DNA of 64,000 nt, taken from contig JBPOHI010000007.1 of the NCBI GenBank assembly GCA_052035735.1, positions 62,001-126,000 on the forward strand. The letters run 5' to 3'. Below, piece by piece: positions 24,890-33,461 of the stretch. Position 1 is the stretch's first letter. Every line of letters starts with the position of its first letter. This DNA comes from JAGPDF01 sp052035735. GTDB lineage: Bacteria > Acidobacteriota > Thermoanaerobaculia > Multivoradales > JAGPDF01. The position numbers were made by a program, and so were the translations under genes. The notes beneath the pieces were generated by a model. It was given only the letters and a program-made list of their open reading frames with translations, was not told the origin of the DNA and ran no database searches.

Positions 24890-26056
24890 ATGCGCATCGG
24901 AATCAGTTGCTACCCTACCTTCGGCGGCTCAGGCGTCGTCGCCACCGAGCTCGCCATGGCGCTCGCCGCCGGCGGCGACGAGGTGCACGTCATCAGTTAC
25001 GCGCTGCCGTCGCGGCTCTCGCTCCTCGCCCCGAGCCTGTTTTTCCACGAAGTCGTCGTGCCGCACTACCCGCTGTTCGAGTATCCGCCTTACTCGCTCG
25101 CGCTCGCCTCGAAGATGGCGGAGGTGGCGCGCCACCAGAAGCTCGACCTGATGCACGTGCACTACGCCGTGCCGAACGCGATCTCGGCGGTGCTCGCCAA
25201 GCAGATCCTCGCGCCGCAGAAGCTCGCCGTGGTCACCACGCTGCATGGGACGGACATCACCCTGGTCGGCAACGATCCGAGCTATCTCGAGACCACGCGC
25301 TTCGGTCTGCGCATGAGCGACGCGGTGACCGCCGTATCGAGCTCGCTGCGCGAGGCAACCGTCGAACAGCTCGGGCTCGAGGCGAGCCGGATCGAGGTGA
25401 TCCCGAACTTCATCGACCCGGAGCGATACGAAGAGGTGCGCGGCTCGGCGGGCGCGCGGCGCTGGGCGAAGCCGGGGGAGAAGATCCTCCTGCACATCTC
25501 GAACTTTCGTCCGGTCAAGCGCATCATGGACGTGCTCGACGTCTTCCTCGAGGTTCGCAAGAGCGTGCCGGCGAGGTTGCTGCTGGTCGGCGACGGTCCG
25601 GACCGCGCGAAGGCCGAAGAGCGCTGTCGCCGCGGCGGCTACTGCGGTGCGGTGACCTTTCTCGGCAACATCGCCGCGGTCGAGGAGGTGCTCGTCGGCG
25701 CCGATCTCTTCCTGCTGCCGTCCGAAAGTGAGTCGTTCGGCCTCGCAGCGCTCGAGGCGCTCTCCTGCGCGGTGCCGGTCGTCGCCAGCACCGCCGGCGG
25801 CATTCCGGAAGTGGTGCGCGACGGCGTCGACGGCCTTCTCTACCCGATCGGCGACGTGGCGGCGATGGCCGCCGGGGCAGCGGCCCTGCTCTCCGACCCG
25901 GCGCGCCACGCGCGCTTTCAGGCGGCGGCGCGTGCCGGCGCGGTGGAGCGCTTCGCCCAGGACAGGGTGGTGGGCCGGTACCGGGCGCTCTATGAGCAGG
26001 TGTTGGCGAGAGTCGGCGGAGCGCCAGTCGCTGTCGGCGCCGGAGCGACGAGCTGA
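24890..26056 (+). CDS. bshA: N-acetyl-alpha-D-glucosaminyl L-malate synthase BshA
   Basis: 388 residues, a GT4 glycosyltransferase. The N-terminus IGISCYPTFGGSGVVATELA is the BshA signature. LMHVHYAVPNAISAVLAKQIL, TTLHGTDITLVG and HISNFRPVKRIMDV follow. The C-terminal ESESFGLAALEALSC (E-x7-E motif) binds UDP-sugar, and VASTAGGIPEVV follows. Family knowledge: it couples UDP-GlcNAc to L-malate, the first bacillithiol step. With bshB1 and bshC this completes the pathway within 5 kb. Confidence 0.95.
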   Translation: MRIGISCYPTFGGSGVVATELAMALAAGGDEVHVISYALPSRLSLLAPSLFFHEVVVPHYPLFEYPPYSLALASKMAEVARHQKLDLMHVHYAVPNAISAVLAKQILAPQKLAVVTTLHGTDITLVGNDPSYLETTRFGLRMSDAVTAVSSSLREATVEQLGLEASRIEVIPNFIDPERYEEVRGSAGARRWAKPGEKILLHISNFRPVKRIMDVLDVFLEVRKSVPARLLLVGDGPDRAKAEERCRRGGYCGAVTFLGNIAAVEEVLVGADLFLLPSESESFGLAALEALSCAVPVVASTAGGIPEVVRDGVDGLLYPIGDVAAMAAGAAALLSDPARHARFQAAARAGAVERFAQDRVVGRYRALYEQVLARVGGAPVAVGAGATS

Positions 26057-26652
26057 CAGAGGGCTACCGTGTTCCCACCGGTCGAGCCGAGGCCGAAGTG
26101 CGGGAGCTCGGCTCGCGGTTTCTCGCCTATCTCGCCCCGGCTCCTTCGCCCGAAGCGGCGAAGGAGTTCCTCGAAGGGCTGCGCAAGCGCTTTCCCGACG
26201 CCACACACCACTGCTTCGCCTGGCGGATCGGCTGGCCCGCCGCGGAGCGCGCCGCTGACGCCGGCGAGCCTTCGGGCACCGCCGGTCAGCCGATCCTCCG
26301 CGCCCTCTCCGGCGCCGGAGTGAGCGACATCGTGGCGGTGGTGGTGCGCTGGTTCGGGGGCACCAAACTCGGCAAGGGCGGCCTCGCCCGCGCCTACACG
26401 GCCGCGACGCAGGCGGCGCTCGCCGGGTTACCGACGCGGCAGGAGCTGCCACGCCGCAGACTCCGACTGACGTTTCCCTACGAGCGCATCGGTGCCATCA
26501 AGCGCCTCGTCCGCGCTCCGGCCGTCGAGCTCGCCAGCGAGAGCTACGGCGCCGAAGCCGAGATCGTCCTGGCCGTCGTCGAGAGCGAGCACGCGGCGCT
26601 CCTCGCGACCCTCGAAGAGCTGGGAATCGCCGTTTCGCCAGCGACCAAGTAG
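26053..26652 (+). CDS. YigZ/IMPACT family protein, likely CTG start
   Basis: The IMPACT domain is clear: GSRFLAYLAPAPSPEAAKEF, ATHHCFAWRIG, DAGEPSGTAGQPIL and VVVRWFGGTKLGKGGLARAY. The first conventional start is GTG 26098 (184 residues), but that would delete the family's usual N-terminus (YR..G.AEAEVRELGSRF). In-frame codons upstream encode exactly that segment, back to a CTG at 26053. That CTG overlaps the bshA stop (CTGA), like the ATGA overlaps elsewhere. I therefore favour CTG 26053, 199 residues. Family knowledge: a translation-regulation relative; the bacterial role is unclear. Confidence 0.85.
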   Translation: MTEGYRVPTGRAEAEVRELGSRFLAYLAPAPSPEAAKEFLEGLRKRFPDATHHCFAWRIGWPAAERAADAGEPSGTAGQPILRALSGAGVSDIVAVVVRWFGGTKLGKGGLARAYTAATQAALAGLPTRQELPRRRLRLTFPYERIGAIKRLVRAPAVELASESYGAEAEIVLAVVESEHAALLATLEELGIAVSPATK

Positions 26653-26851
26653 CCGCCGAAGTCGCGGAGTCGCTGGCCTCCCCGGACGGCCGATCGCGTA
26701 TCCCGAGACAGAGAGAGTTGCGCGCGACGACGCCCTGCCGGCCCCAACCGGGTGCTCGCCGGTCGCTTGTCCGCCCCGGGAGCGGGGTATAAACTCGAAT
26801 TCGATTTCACCACCTGCAGATCGAACCACTTCTCGTGAGGAGACGCTGACG

Positions 26852-27208
26852 ATGAGCGAACCGTCCGTTCCGCCGCCCCCGGCGGCCGCCCCGAACAGCA
26901 ACAAGACTCTGATGCTCGTTCTCGCCTACCTCGGTCTGCTGGCCTTGGTGCCGCTGCTGACCGAAAAGGACGATAAGGACGTGCAGTGGCACGCCAAGCA
27001 CGGACTGGTCCAGTTCTTCGCCTGGATCATCATCTTCGTGCTGTTCACCATCCTCTCCTTCATTCCGGGAGTCGGCTGCGTGACGAGCATCATCTCGCTC
27101 TTCCTGTGGATCCCGATGTTGATCGTGACGATCCTGTCGATCGTGAAGGCGGTCAACGGGCAGCGCTTCCTCATCCCCGGCCTTTCCGAGTTCGCGGACA
27201 AGTTCTGA
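26852..27208 (+). CDS. DUF4870-like small membrane protein
   Basis: 118 residues. A short Pro-rich N-terminus precedes three membrane segments. EKDDKDVQWHAKHGLVQFFAW (conserved FHArqgl-like motif) and a final hydrophobic hairpin fit DUF4870/Tic20-like small proteins. The C-terminus has VKAVNGQRFLIPGLSEFADKF. Function unknown. A good GTGAGGAG Shine-Dalgarno lies upstream. It is followed 1 bp later by a DUF4190-like gene with a similar MSEP..PPP N-terminus, suggesting one operon. Confidence 0.8.
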   Translation: MSEPSVPPPPAAAPNSNKTLMLVLAYLGLLALVPLLTEKDDKDVQWHAKHGLVQFFAWIIIFVLFTILSFIPGVGCVTSIISLFLWIPMLIVTILSIVKAVNGQRFLIPGLSEFADKF

Positions 27209-27209
27209 G

Positions 27210-27530
27210 ATGAGTGAGCCCCTGATGCCTCCTCCTCCGCCCTCGGCGCCGGCCTCGGCCGGATCGGGCCGGGCGACGACCGCGCTTGTCCTCGGCATTC
27301 TCGGTTTTCTCTGCTGCCAGCTCTGCGCGCCGTTCGCCTGGTACATCGGCAAGAACGAAGTGAAGGCCATCAAGGAGGGCACCAGCCCAGCCACCGGTCA
27401 GGGCACTGCCATGGCGGGGATGATCCTCGGCATCATCGGGACGATCTTCCTCGTGCTCGGCGTCATCTGGCTGTTCTTCGCCGGCGGCCTGGCGATCATG
27501 TCGGCCATGGCGGGCGCGGCTGGGAACTGA
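27210..27530 (+). CDS. DUF4190-like small membrane protein
   Basis: 106 residues. A Pro/Ala/Ser-rich N-terminus precedes two hydrophobic segments separated by the conserved loop IGKNEVKAIKEGTSPATGQG, which matches DUF4190 (a..eik.g..s..g.g.A). Function unknown in the family. The N-terminal Pro-rich stretch parallels the preceding gene. One base separates the two genes. Confidence 0.82.
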   Translation: MSEPLMPPPPPSAPASAGSGRATTALVLGILGFLCCQLCAPFAWYIGKNEVKAIKEGTSPATGQGTAMAGMILGIIGTIFLVLGVIWLFFAGGLAIMSAMAGAAGN

Positions 27531-27558
27531 CCTGCCGCGAGGTCCGGCGACTCCGGCG

Positions 27559-27948
27559 ATGTCGGCGGCACGGATCTGGTGGGCGACGGGCTCAGCGCTC
27601 GTCGCCCTTTTTCTTGCCCTCGCCTTCTGGGATCCGGCGACCGCCGCCGGCCCCGACCTCTGCCTGTTTCACCGTCTCACCGGCGTTGCCTGTCCGGCCT
27701 GCGGCCTGACGCGCGCGGCGGCGGCGTTCGCGCATGGCAACCTCGACGAGTCGTTGCGCTGGCATCCGCTCTTTCTGCTGATCGGCGCGGAGGCGTCGGC
27801 CCTCTGGCTGGCGTGGGGCGTGGCGCTCAAGGCGCGGCCGCGTCTCGCCGCGCTTCGCCGGCTCGCGCCGCGACTGGCGATCGCCACCGGCATCCTGCTG
27901 TTCGTGGTCTGGCTCGCGCGCCTCGCCAGCGGAACCCTCCCGGCGTGA
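27559..27948 (+). CDS. DUF2752 family membrane protein
   Basis: 129 residues with three membrane segments. The family motif LFHRLTGVACPACGLTRAAAAFAHGN (CPxCGxTRA) is at about residues 34-58. Family knowledge: the Cys pair and polar residues are conserved but the role is unknown. The stop overlaps a GTG start of yidD by 4 nt. Confidence 0.87.
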   Translation: MSAARIWWATGSALVALFLALAFWDPATAAGPDLCLFHRLTGVACPACGLTRAAAAFAHGNLDESLRWHPLFLLIGAEASALWLAWGVALKARPRLAALRRLAPRLAIATGILLFVVWLARLASGTLPA

Positions 27949-28292
27949 GCGCCGCGCCGCACGCTCCTGCCAGGCAGGCCGCGCGCCCGACGCGGCGCTG
28001 GCTCCGGCTCGCCGGGCTCCTGCTCACGCTCCTTCTCGTCCTCGACTGGGCGCGTCCGCCGGCGCGACAACTCTCGACCCGAGCCGAGATCGCGGCGATC
28101 ACCCGCTACCAGCGCTCGATCTCACCCTGGTTGCAGCGCGGCGGCGTGCGCTGCCGCTTCACCCTGTCGTGCAGCCACTACGCGACGGCGGCGCTGGCAC
28201 GCGACGGCTTTGTCGCCGGGAACCTCCGCACCGTCTGGCGGCTGCTGCGCTGTGGGCCGTGGACGCGCGCCGGGACGATCGATCCGCCGTAG
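27945..28292 (+). CDS. yidD: YidD membrane protein insertion efficiency factor
   Basis: 115 residues from a GTG at 27945 overlapping the previous stop. An N-terminal hydrophobic or amphipathic helix precedes the YidD core: RYQRSISPWL, VRCRFTLSCSHYATAAL and RCGPWTRAGTIDPP. Family knowledge: YidD assists YidC-dependent insertion and is usually encoded between rnpA and yidC. Here it lies 27 kb from yidC, next to DUF2752, so the usual operon is rearranged. The N-terminal extension of about 40 residues is longer than in E. coli. Confidence 0.9.
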   Translation: MSAAPHAPARQAARPTRRWLRLAGLLLTLLLVLDWARPPARQLSTRAEIAAITRYQRSISPWLQRGGVRCRFTLSCSHYATAALARDGFVAGNLRTVWRLLRCGPWTRAGTIDPP

Positions 28293-28303
28293 ACTAGGTT
28301 CGC

Positions 28304-30613
28304 TTGAGCCGCCTTTCGTCAGCGCCTGTCCGCGCCTCCGCCTCGCCCCGGGCGAGGAGGAGATGGACTCATTTTCTGCCCCTGCTGGTGCTCGCCGGCC
28401 TCTACTGCCTCAAGGTCGTGCATGCCGAGGCGGCGAGCGGTCGGCGGGTCGGCTTCTCCCTCGACGACGGTGCCACCGGTGTCAGCCTGCGCGAGCTCGT
28501 TCCCGGCTACCCGGCGGAACGCGCCGGCTTGCGTGATGGCGACCGGCTGCTCGAGATCGGCGGGCGGCCGATCCGCAACGAAGCCGAATATGACGAGGTC
28601 GCGATCGGCTTTCGTCGCGGCGAACCGGTGCCGGTGGTCATCGACCGCGGCGGGCAGCGGCTCGCGCTCTCGCTCGCGCCGGGCATCCCGGTATCGGTGG
28701 TCGATCTGCTGTTCGATCTGCTGGTGGCGATCGCCTACGTCGCTCTGGGCCTGGTCGCCGTCGCGCAGGCGGGCCAGGACGTCCGCGCCCGGCTTCTCTA
28801 CGTCTACTCGCTGGCGGTCGCCGCCGAGGTCGTGCTGCCGTCCGAACCGGTGAACGGGTTGGCCATCGGCCTCTGGTCGACGGTCGGCTTCTATCTGCTC
28901 TCGGGCTTGCAGATGGGCGCGGAAATTCACCTCTCCGCGCTCGTACCCGAGCGCCCGAACTGGCTGCGCAAGCGGCCGTGGATGGTGGCGATCTTCTACT
29001 CCATCGGCGGCGTCGTGGCTGCCAGCACGGCGATCGCGGTCGTCGTCGAGACGCTCGGCGGAAGCCTCCCGTGGACCTCCAGCCAAGCCGAGTTCGTGCT
29101 GCTCGATCTCGGACTGCCGCTGTGGGCGGGAACGCTGGCGCTCGTGCTCGGCGAGCGCTTCCTGCACCACCCGCGCCGCGAGGGCCGGCAGCAGGCGGGG
29201 CTGGTGCTCCTGGGACTGCTGCCCTGGATGGGTGTGGTCTTCTTCCTCGCCGGCAGGCAGCTGCTCGGACTGCCCGTCGTCGCCGTCCCTTCGGCGCTCT
29301 GGACGCTCGTACTGCTCGCTTTCCCGGTGGCGGTCTTCGTGGCCATCTTCCGCTACCAGCTGTTCGACATCGAGCTGGTGATTCGCAAGAGCCTGCTCTA
29401 CGGCGCGCTCACGACGTCACTCGTGCTCCTCTTCTACGCTGCGCTCGGCGCCGGCGGGGCGCTCTTCGCGCGCACGCTCGAAGGCGGGCGCGAGTCGGTC
29501 TGGGTGGTCTCGGCCGCGACCCTGGGCCTCGGCCTGATCTTCAATCCCCTGCGCAAGCGCATCCAGCGTCTGATCGATCGCCGCCTCTTTCCGGAGAGCG
29601 AGGCCTTCCGCCAGCGCGTGCTCGGAGTGGTGGCGGACCTCCCCTCGCACGGGAAGCTCCCGCGCATGGGCGAGTTCCTCTGCGACGAGCTCTGCCGGAC
29701 CCTGCGCCTGGAGTCGGTGACGATCTGGATCGCGGCGCCGCCGATGGGCCAGTTGATGAGCCTCGCCTCCTCCGGGATCGCACTCGAGGACAGCGAACAG
29801 ACGGTGCTGCTCGCGCCCGACGACACCGGCCTGCGCGCCCTCGCCCGCGGCGCCAGGCCGATGCCCGCGGCGCAGCTCGAGCGCGCCGGCGGCTCGCTCG
29901 CCATGCGGGTCCGCAGCGCCGGAGCGGAGCTCACCGTGCCGATGCTCTCGCACGGCCGCCTCGTGGGCCTGCTGCTCGTCGGCGGCAAGAAGAGCGGCGG
30001 TCGTTTCGTCGCCGAGGAGATCGAGCTGCTGAAGCTCCTCGCTGCGCAGTCGGCGACGGTCTTCGAGAACGCGCGGCTCTTCGAGTCCGCGACCTTCGAA
30101 GGCCTGACCGGCCTCTACCGGCGGGAGGCGGTGCTCGAGATTCTCGATCGCGAATGGAGCCGCTCCGTCCGCTACGACCGGCCGCTGTCGATCGCGCTCG
30201 CCGATCTCGATCGCTTCAAGTGGATCAACGATCGGCACGGGCACCTGGCAGGCGATCTGGTGCTGCAGCGCGTCGCGGCGGAGCTCAAGGCACACCTGCG
30301 CGAAACCGATTTCATCGGCCGCTTCGGCGGCGAGGAGTTCCTGATCGTTCTGCCCGAGACCCAGCTCGAAGGGGCCGCGCGTCTCGCGGAGAAGATCCGC
30401 GAACGCATCGAAGCGCTCGAGATCCCGATCGACAACGCCGAGCCGCTCAAGGTCACCCTGTCGATGGGGGTCGCCGCGCGGGCCGAGGTGCGAAGCGACG
30501 GCAAGACGCGCGCCCGGCCGTTGCTCTCGGCCGCCGACTCGGCGCTCTACAGCGCAAAAAGAAACGGCCGCAACCGGGTGGAAGCGGCCGAATCCGAAAC
30601 CGCGAAGACCTGA
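28304..30613 (+). CDS. PDZ - membrane - GAF - GGDEF diguanylate cyclase
   Basis: 769 residues from a TTG at 28304, 11 bp after yidD; the start is uncertain. Order: N-terminal hydrophobic segment; PDZ-like domain (SLRELVPGYPAERAGLRDGDRLLEI, about residues 60-130); six to seven membrane segments (about 140-430); a GAF-like domain (about 450-600); a GGDEF domain (about 615-760). The active site is GRFGGEEFL. An RETD inhibitory I-site lies five residues upstream, so product feedback by c-di-GMP is expected. Family knowledge: it makes c-di-GMP from two GTP. A PDZ sensor at the N-terminus of a cyclase is uncommon. Confidence 0.88.
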   Translation: MSRLSSAPVRASASPRARRRWTHFLPLLVLAGLYCLKVVHAEAASGRRVGFSLDDGATGVSLRELVPGYPAERAGLRDGDRLLEIGGRPIRNEAEYDEVAIGFRRGEPVPVVIDRGGQRLALSLAPGIPVSVVDLLFDLLVAIAYVALGLVAVAQAGQDVRARLLYVYSLAVAAEVVLPSEPVNGLAIGLWSTVGFYLLSGLQMGAEIHLSALVPERPNWLRKRPWMVAIFYSIGGVVAASTAIAVVVETLGGSLPWTSSQAEFVLLDLGLPLWAGTLALVLGERFLHHPRREGRQQAGLVLLGLLPWMGVVFFLAGRQLLGLPVVAVPSALWTLVLLAFPVAVFVAIFRYQLFDIELVIRKSLLYGALTTSLVLLFYAALGAGGALFARTLEGGRESVWVVSAATLGLGLIFNPLRKRIQRLIDRRLFPESEAFRQRVLGVVADLPSHGKLPRMGEFLCDELCRTLRLESVTIWIAAPPMGQLMSLASSGIALEDSEQTVLLAPDDTGLRALARGARPMPAAQLERAGGSLAMRVRSAGAELTVPMLSHGRLVGLLLVGGKKSGGRFVAEEIELLKLLAAQSATVFENARLFESATFEGLTGLYRREAVLEILDREWSRSVRYDRPLSIALADLDRFKWINDRHGHLAGDLVLQRVAAELKAHLRETDFIGRFGGEEFLIVLPETQLEGAARLAEKIRERIEALEIPIDNAEPLKVTLSMGVAARAEVRSDGKTRARPLLSAADSALYSAKRNGRNRVEAAESETAKT

Positions 30614-30614
30614 C

Positions 30615-31274
30615 CTACCAGGCGATGATCAGACCGGCGGACGCCTGTCCCTGGTCGAAGGTCTCGCTATAGCCGTAGTCGCAGTAGCAGCCGTCGTCCC
30701 AGTAGTAGTCGTCGTCGTTGCCGTCGAGCAGCGTCCAGAAGCCTCTCCCCTCGAGGCGCAGGCCGATGTTGTCGGTGAAGAAGATCTTCACCCCGCCACC
30801 GATCGAGCCCGAGAACTTGTTCTCGGCGCGCGCGCCCGGAACGTCCGGATTGAGATTCGCCACGCCGAGGCTGGCGACCAGGAACGGATGAACCTGGCCG
30901 TTGCCCCACTGGAAGAGTCCGCCGACATGGTAGTAGGTGACGTCGAAGTCCGACACGCCGCGCGACCCGCCGAAGAGGCCGTTGTCGTAGGCGAGGTCGG
31001 TCTGCTGGCGGCTCGCCAGGAGCTCGATCTGCGCCCAGGGCGAGAGCGGGATGCCGAAGGTAACGCCGTACGCCTCGCTGTCGCCGGCTTCGAGGTCGAA
31101 GTCGAAGAAATCGCTCTCTTCGGCCGACAGGGTGCCGCCGAAGTTGTACGAGACGGTCGGCGTGAGCTCGAAGCGGCCACGAGTATAGGCATTGCTCGGC
31201 GAGTCGGCGGCCTGGGCGAAAGCCGCCGCCGGGGCGAGAAGCAGGACGAACAGAACGATCCACTTGCGATACAT
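30615..31274 (-). CDS. Outer-membrane beta-barrel protein (OmpA/OMP_b-brl-like)
   Basis: 219 residues from ATG 31274, preceded by GGAGG. A signal peptide ends at AFAQA (about residue 21). The rest alternates hydrophobic and polar residues in beta strands (FELTPTVSYNFGG, QIELLASRQQTDL, HPFLVASLGVANLN, IGLRLEGRGFW), ending in an aromatic residue (LIIAW). This is typical of eight-stranded barrels. An acidic, Tyr-rich loop (DGNDDDYYWDDGCYCDYGY) lies near the C-terminus. The ligand is unknown. It is convergent with the cyclase gene with one base between stops. Confidence 0.82.
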   Translation of the reverse strand: MYRKWIVLFVLLLAPAAAFAQAADSPSNAYTRGRFELTPTVSYNFGGTLSAEESDFFDFDLEAGDSEAYGVTFGIPLSPWAQIELLASRQQTDLAYDNGLFGGSRGVSDFDVTYYHVGGLFQWGNGQVHPFLVASLGVANLNPDVPGARAENKFSGSIGGGVKIFFTDNIGLRLEGRGFWTLLDGNDDDYYWDDGCYCDYGYSETFDQGQASAGLIIAW

Positions 31275-31438
31275 CGAAAACCCTCCTGGTTTCCTCCGGG
31301 TGGTAGTTGTGCAGCCGGAGCCTGAAGGACAGGGTAGCAAAGTCGATACCAGGCACTTCCGGGCAAAGGCTCGCCGGAAGCCCGCCGCGGCGATGCTACG
31401 ATTCGCTCTCCCAAACCCACATTCCACAAGGAGAAAGC

Positions 31439-32038
31439 ATGAGCCCCGCCATCCTGTTGTTCGCCGCCGCCCTGCTGGGTTCCGACTCGCCGGCACCGAC
31501 GCCGCAGCCCGCGACGCCCGCGCCGGCCAAGGCCGGAAACCCGCGAGTCGCGATCGAGACCTCGCTCGGACGCATCGTCGTCGAGCTCGATCCGGAGAAG
31601 GCTCCGAAGTCGGTCGAGAACTTCCTTGCCTACGCGAAGGCGGGCTTCTACGACGGCACCATCTTCCATCGCGTGATCAAGGACTTCATGGTGCAGGGTG
31701 GCGGCTTCAACGCCGATATGCAGCAGAAGGCGACGCAGCCGCCGATCGCCAACGAGGCCGACAACGGCCTGAAAAACAAGCGCGGCACGCTCGCGATGGC
31801 GCGCACGATGGATCCGAACAGCGCCACCTCGCAGTTCTTCATCAACACGGTCGACAACGGCTTTCTCGACCACACCGGCAAGAACCCGCGCGGCTGGGGC
31901 TACGCGGTCTTCGCGAAGGTCGTTGAGGGGATGGACGTGGTCGACAAGATCCGCGCGGTGAAGACGACGACGAAGGGCCCCTACGCCGACGTGCCTGAGG
32001 CCGCGGTCGTGATGCAGAAGGTCACGCTCCTGCCCTGA
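31439..32038 (+). CDS. Cyclophilin-type peptidyl-prolyl cis-trans isomerase
   Basis: 199 residues from ATG 31439, with AAGGAGA seven bases upstream. A short hydrophobic N-terminus and Pro/Ala linker (about residues 1-35) suggest export. The cyclophilin domain follows: VAIETSLGRIVVELDPEKAP, FYDGTIFHRVIKDFMVQGGG (catalytic Arg), ATSQFFINTVDN and GYAVFAKVVEGMDVVDKI, close to PpiA/PpiB. Family knowledge: it assists folding of exported proteins. A strong hairpin terminator follows 25 bp after the stop. Confidence 0.93.
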   Translation: MSPAILLFAAALLGSDSPAPTPQPATPAPAKAGNPRVAIETSLGRIVVELDPEKAPKSVENFLAYAKAGFYDGTIFHRVIKDFMVQGGGFNADMQQKATQPPIANEADNGLKNKRGTLAMARTMDPNSATSQFFINTVDNGFLDHTGKNPRGWGYAVFAKVVEGMDVVDKIRAVKTTTKGPYADVPEAAVVMQKVTLLP

Positions 32039-32062
32039 GACGCACCGGCCTGGCCGGAAACG

Positions 32063-32101
32063 AAAAAGGCGGCGTCGCGGATCGCTCCGCACGCCGCCTT
32101 T
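32063..32101 (+). terminator. Rho-independent terminator after the cyclophilin gene
   Basis: aaaGGCGGCGT (32065-32075) pairs with ACGCCGCCttt (32091-32101) across a 15-nt loop. The A-run before and T-run after make it potentially bidirectional, also shielding the convergent tRNA-Leu. Confidence 0.85.
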
Positions 32102-32158
32102 GCTGTCTCTGCCGCCAGCCAGGCGGCAACCTTCGGTGCTTCGAGGTCCTACGAAAAG

Positions 32159-32243
<85 letters not shown>

Positions 32244-32276
32244 TAGCTTGTTGAACATCGACTCGTCGGGCTCTCT

Positions 32277-32666
32277 CTACTGCTGATTCGGCGTCTGCGG
32301 TGCCGGCGCCTGAGTATCGGCGGGGACGGCGGCGGGCGGCGGCGTGGTGTCGGCGGGAGCGGCGGCCGGAGCTGCTGCCGGGGTCGCTGGAGCGGAAACC
32401 GGCGCAGGCGCCGCGGCCTTCATGACCGAAGACCCTTCGACATGACCCTTGAGATAGGCGATCCCCAGCGTCGTCAGGATGAACGCTACGAACGCGCCGA
32501 CCGTCATGCGGTGCAGCAGGTTCGTCGCGCTGCGCGCGCCGAAGGCGGCCATCGTCGTGCCACCGCCGAAAACGGAGAGATCCGCACCCTTGCCCTGCTG
32601 CAGCAGGACGACCAGGATCAGGAAGATACAGATGATGATGTGCAGCGTGTACAGCAGATAGATCAC
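32277..32666 (-). CDS. secG: SecG preprotein translocase subunit
   Basis: 129 residues. Two membrane segments with the SecG core: LHIIICIFLILVVLLQQGKG, FGGGTTMAAFGARSATNLLHRMT and a second helix. The C-terminal about 50 residues are an Ala/Pro-rich low-complexity tail (PAAAPAAAPADTTPPPA), longer than in E. coli. Family knowledge: it stimulates SecYEG translocation. It follows tpiA by 18 bp and precedes tRNA-Leu, the common tpiA-secG-tRNA-Leu order. Confidence 0.93.
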   Translation of the reverse strand: MIYLLYTLHIIICIFLILVVLLQQGKGADLSVFGGGTTMAAFGARSATNLLHRMTVGAFVAFILTTLGIAYLKGHVEGSSVMKAAAPAPVSAPATPAAAPAAAPADTTPPPAAVPADTQAPAPQTPNQQ

Positions 32667-32684
32667 GGAGAACCTCGAAACGCC

Positions 32685-33461
32685 TCAAGCGGCGAAAGAA
32701 GAGATGATAGCGAGGAATTTGCCGGCGTCAAAGCTCGCCCCTCCGACCAACCCCCCATCGATGTCCGCCATCGCGGCCAAACCCCTTGCATTATCAGGGG
32801 TTACGGATCCTCCATAGAGAATTCTGACGGCCCCCCCAGGAGCCCCCCAAAGCGCCTCCAAACGGCTCCGGAGGTGAGCGTGGGCGGCCTGGGCGATCTC
32901 CGGCGTGGCGGTTTCGCCGGTGCCGATCGCCCACACAGGCTCGTAGGCGAGCACCAGGCCCGGCAGCTCCTTGTGGTCGAGACCGGCGAGCGGCGCGAGT
33001 TGACGATCGAGCACCGCGAGGGTTTCGCCGGCCGCCCGTTCGGCGCGCGTCTCGCCGACGCAGAGCAGGGGCTTCAAGCCGGCGCGGACGGCGGCCAGAG
33101 CCTTGGCCACCGCGAGCTCGTCCCCCTCGCCGTGCTCGTGGCGGCGCTCGCTGTGGCCGCAGAGCGCCCAGGAACAGCCGACATCGGCCAACTGCAGCCC
33201 CGAGACGTCGCCGGTGTGGGCGCCCTTCGCTTCCGGGTGAAGATCCTGACCGCCCACCCCGATGCCACTGCCGGCGAGCGTCTCGACGACGCCGGGGAGC
33301 AGCGGAAAGGAGGGGAAGATCGCGACTTCGGTGGCGAGCGGCAACGCCGTGAGAAGCCGCCGGCAGAGGGCATCGGCCTCCCAGCGCAGCAGGTTCATCT
33401 TCCAGTTGCCGGCGACCAGCGGCCGGCGCGCGAGCGGTGCGAAATGCGGATCGGTACTCAT
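32685..33461 (-). CDS. tpiA: Triosephosphate isomerase
   Basis: 258 residues, start overlapping the pgk stop by 4 nt. Substrate Lys is in VAGNWKMN, the electrophilic His in WALCGHSERR, and the catalytic Glu in LAYEPVWAIGTG. The phosphate loop is ILYGGSVTPDN and GLVGGASFDAGKF ends the barrel. Full length. It interconverts DHAP and G3P in glycolysis and forms one operon with gap and pgk. Confidence 0.96.
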   Translation of the reverse strand: MSTDPHFAPLARRPLVAGNWKMNLLRWEADALCRRLLTALPLATEVAIFPSFPLLPGVVETLAGSGIGVGGQDLHPEAKGAHTGDVSGLQLADVGCSWALCGHSERRHEHGEGDELAVAKALAAVRAGLKPLLCVGETRAERAAGETLAVLDRQLAPLAGLDHKELPGLVLAYEPVWAIGTGETATPEIAQAAHAHLRSRLEALWGAPGGAVRILYGGSVTPDNARGLAAMADIDGGLVGGASFDAGKFLAIISSFAA

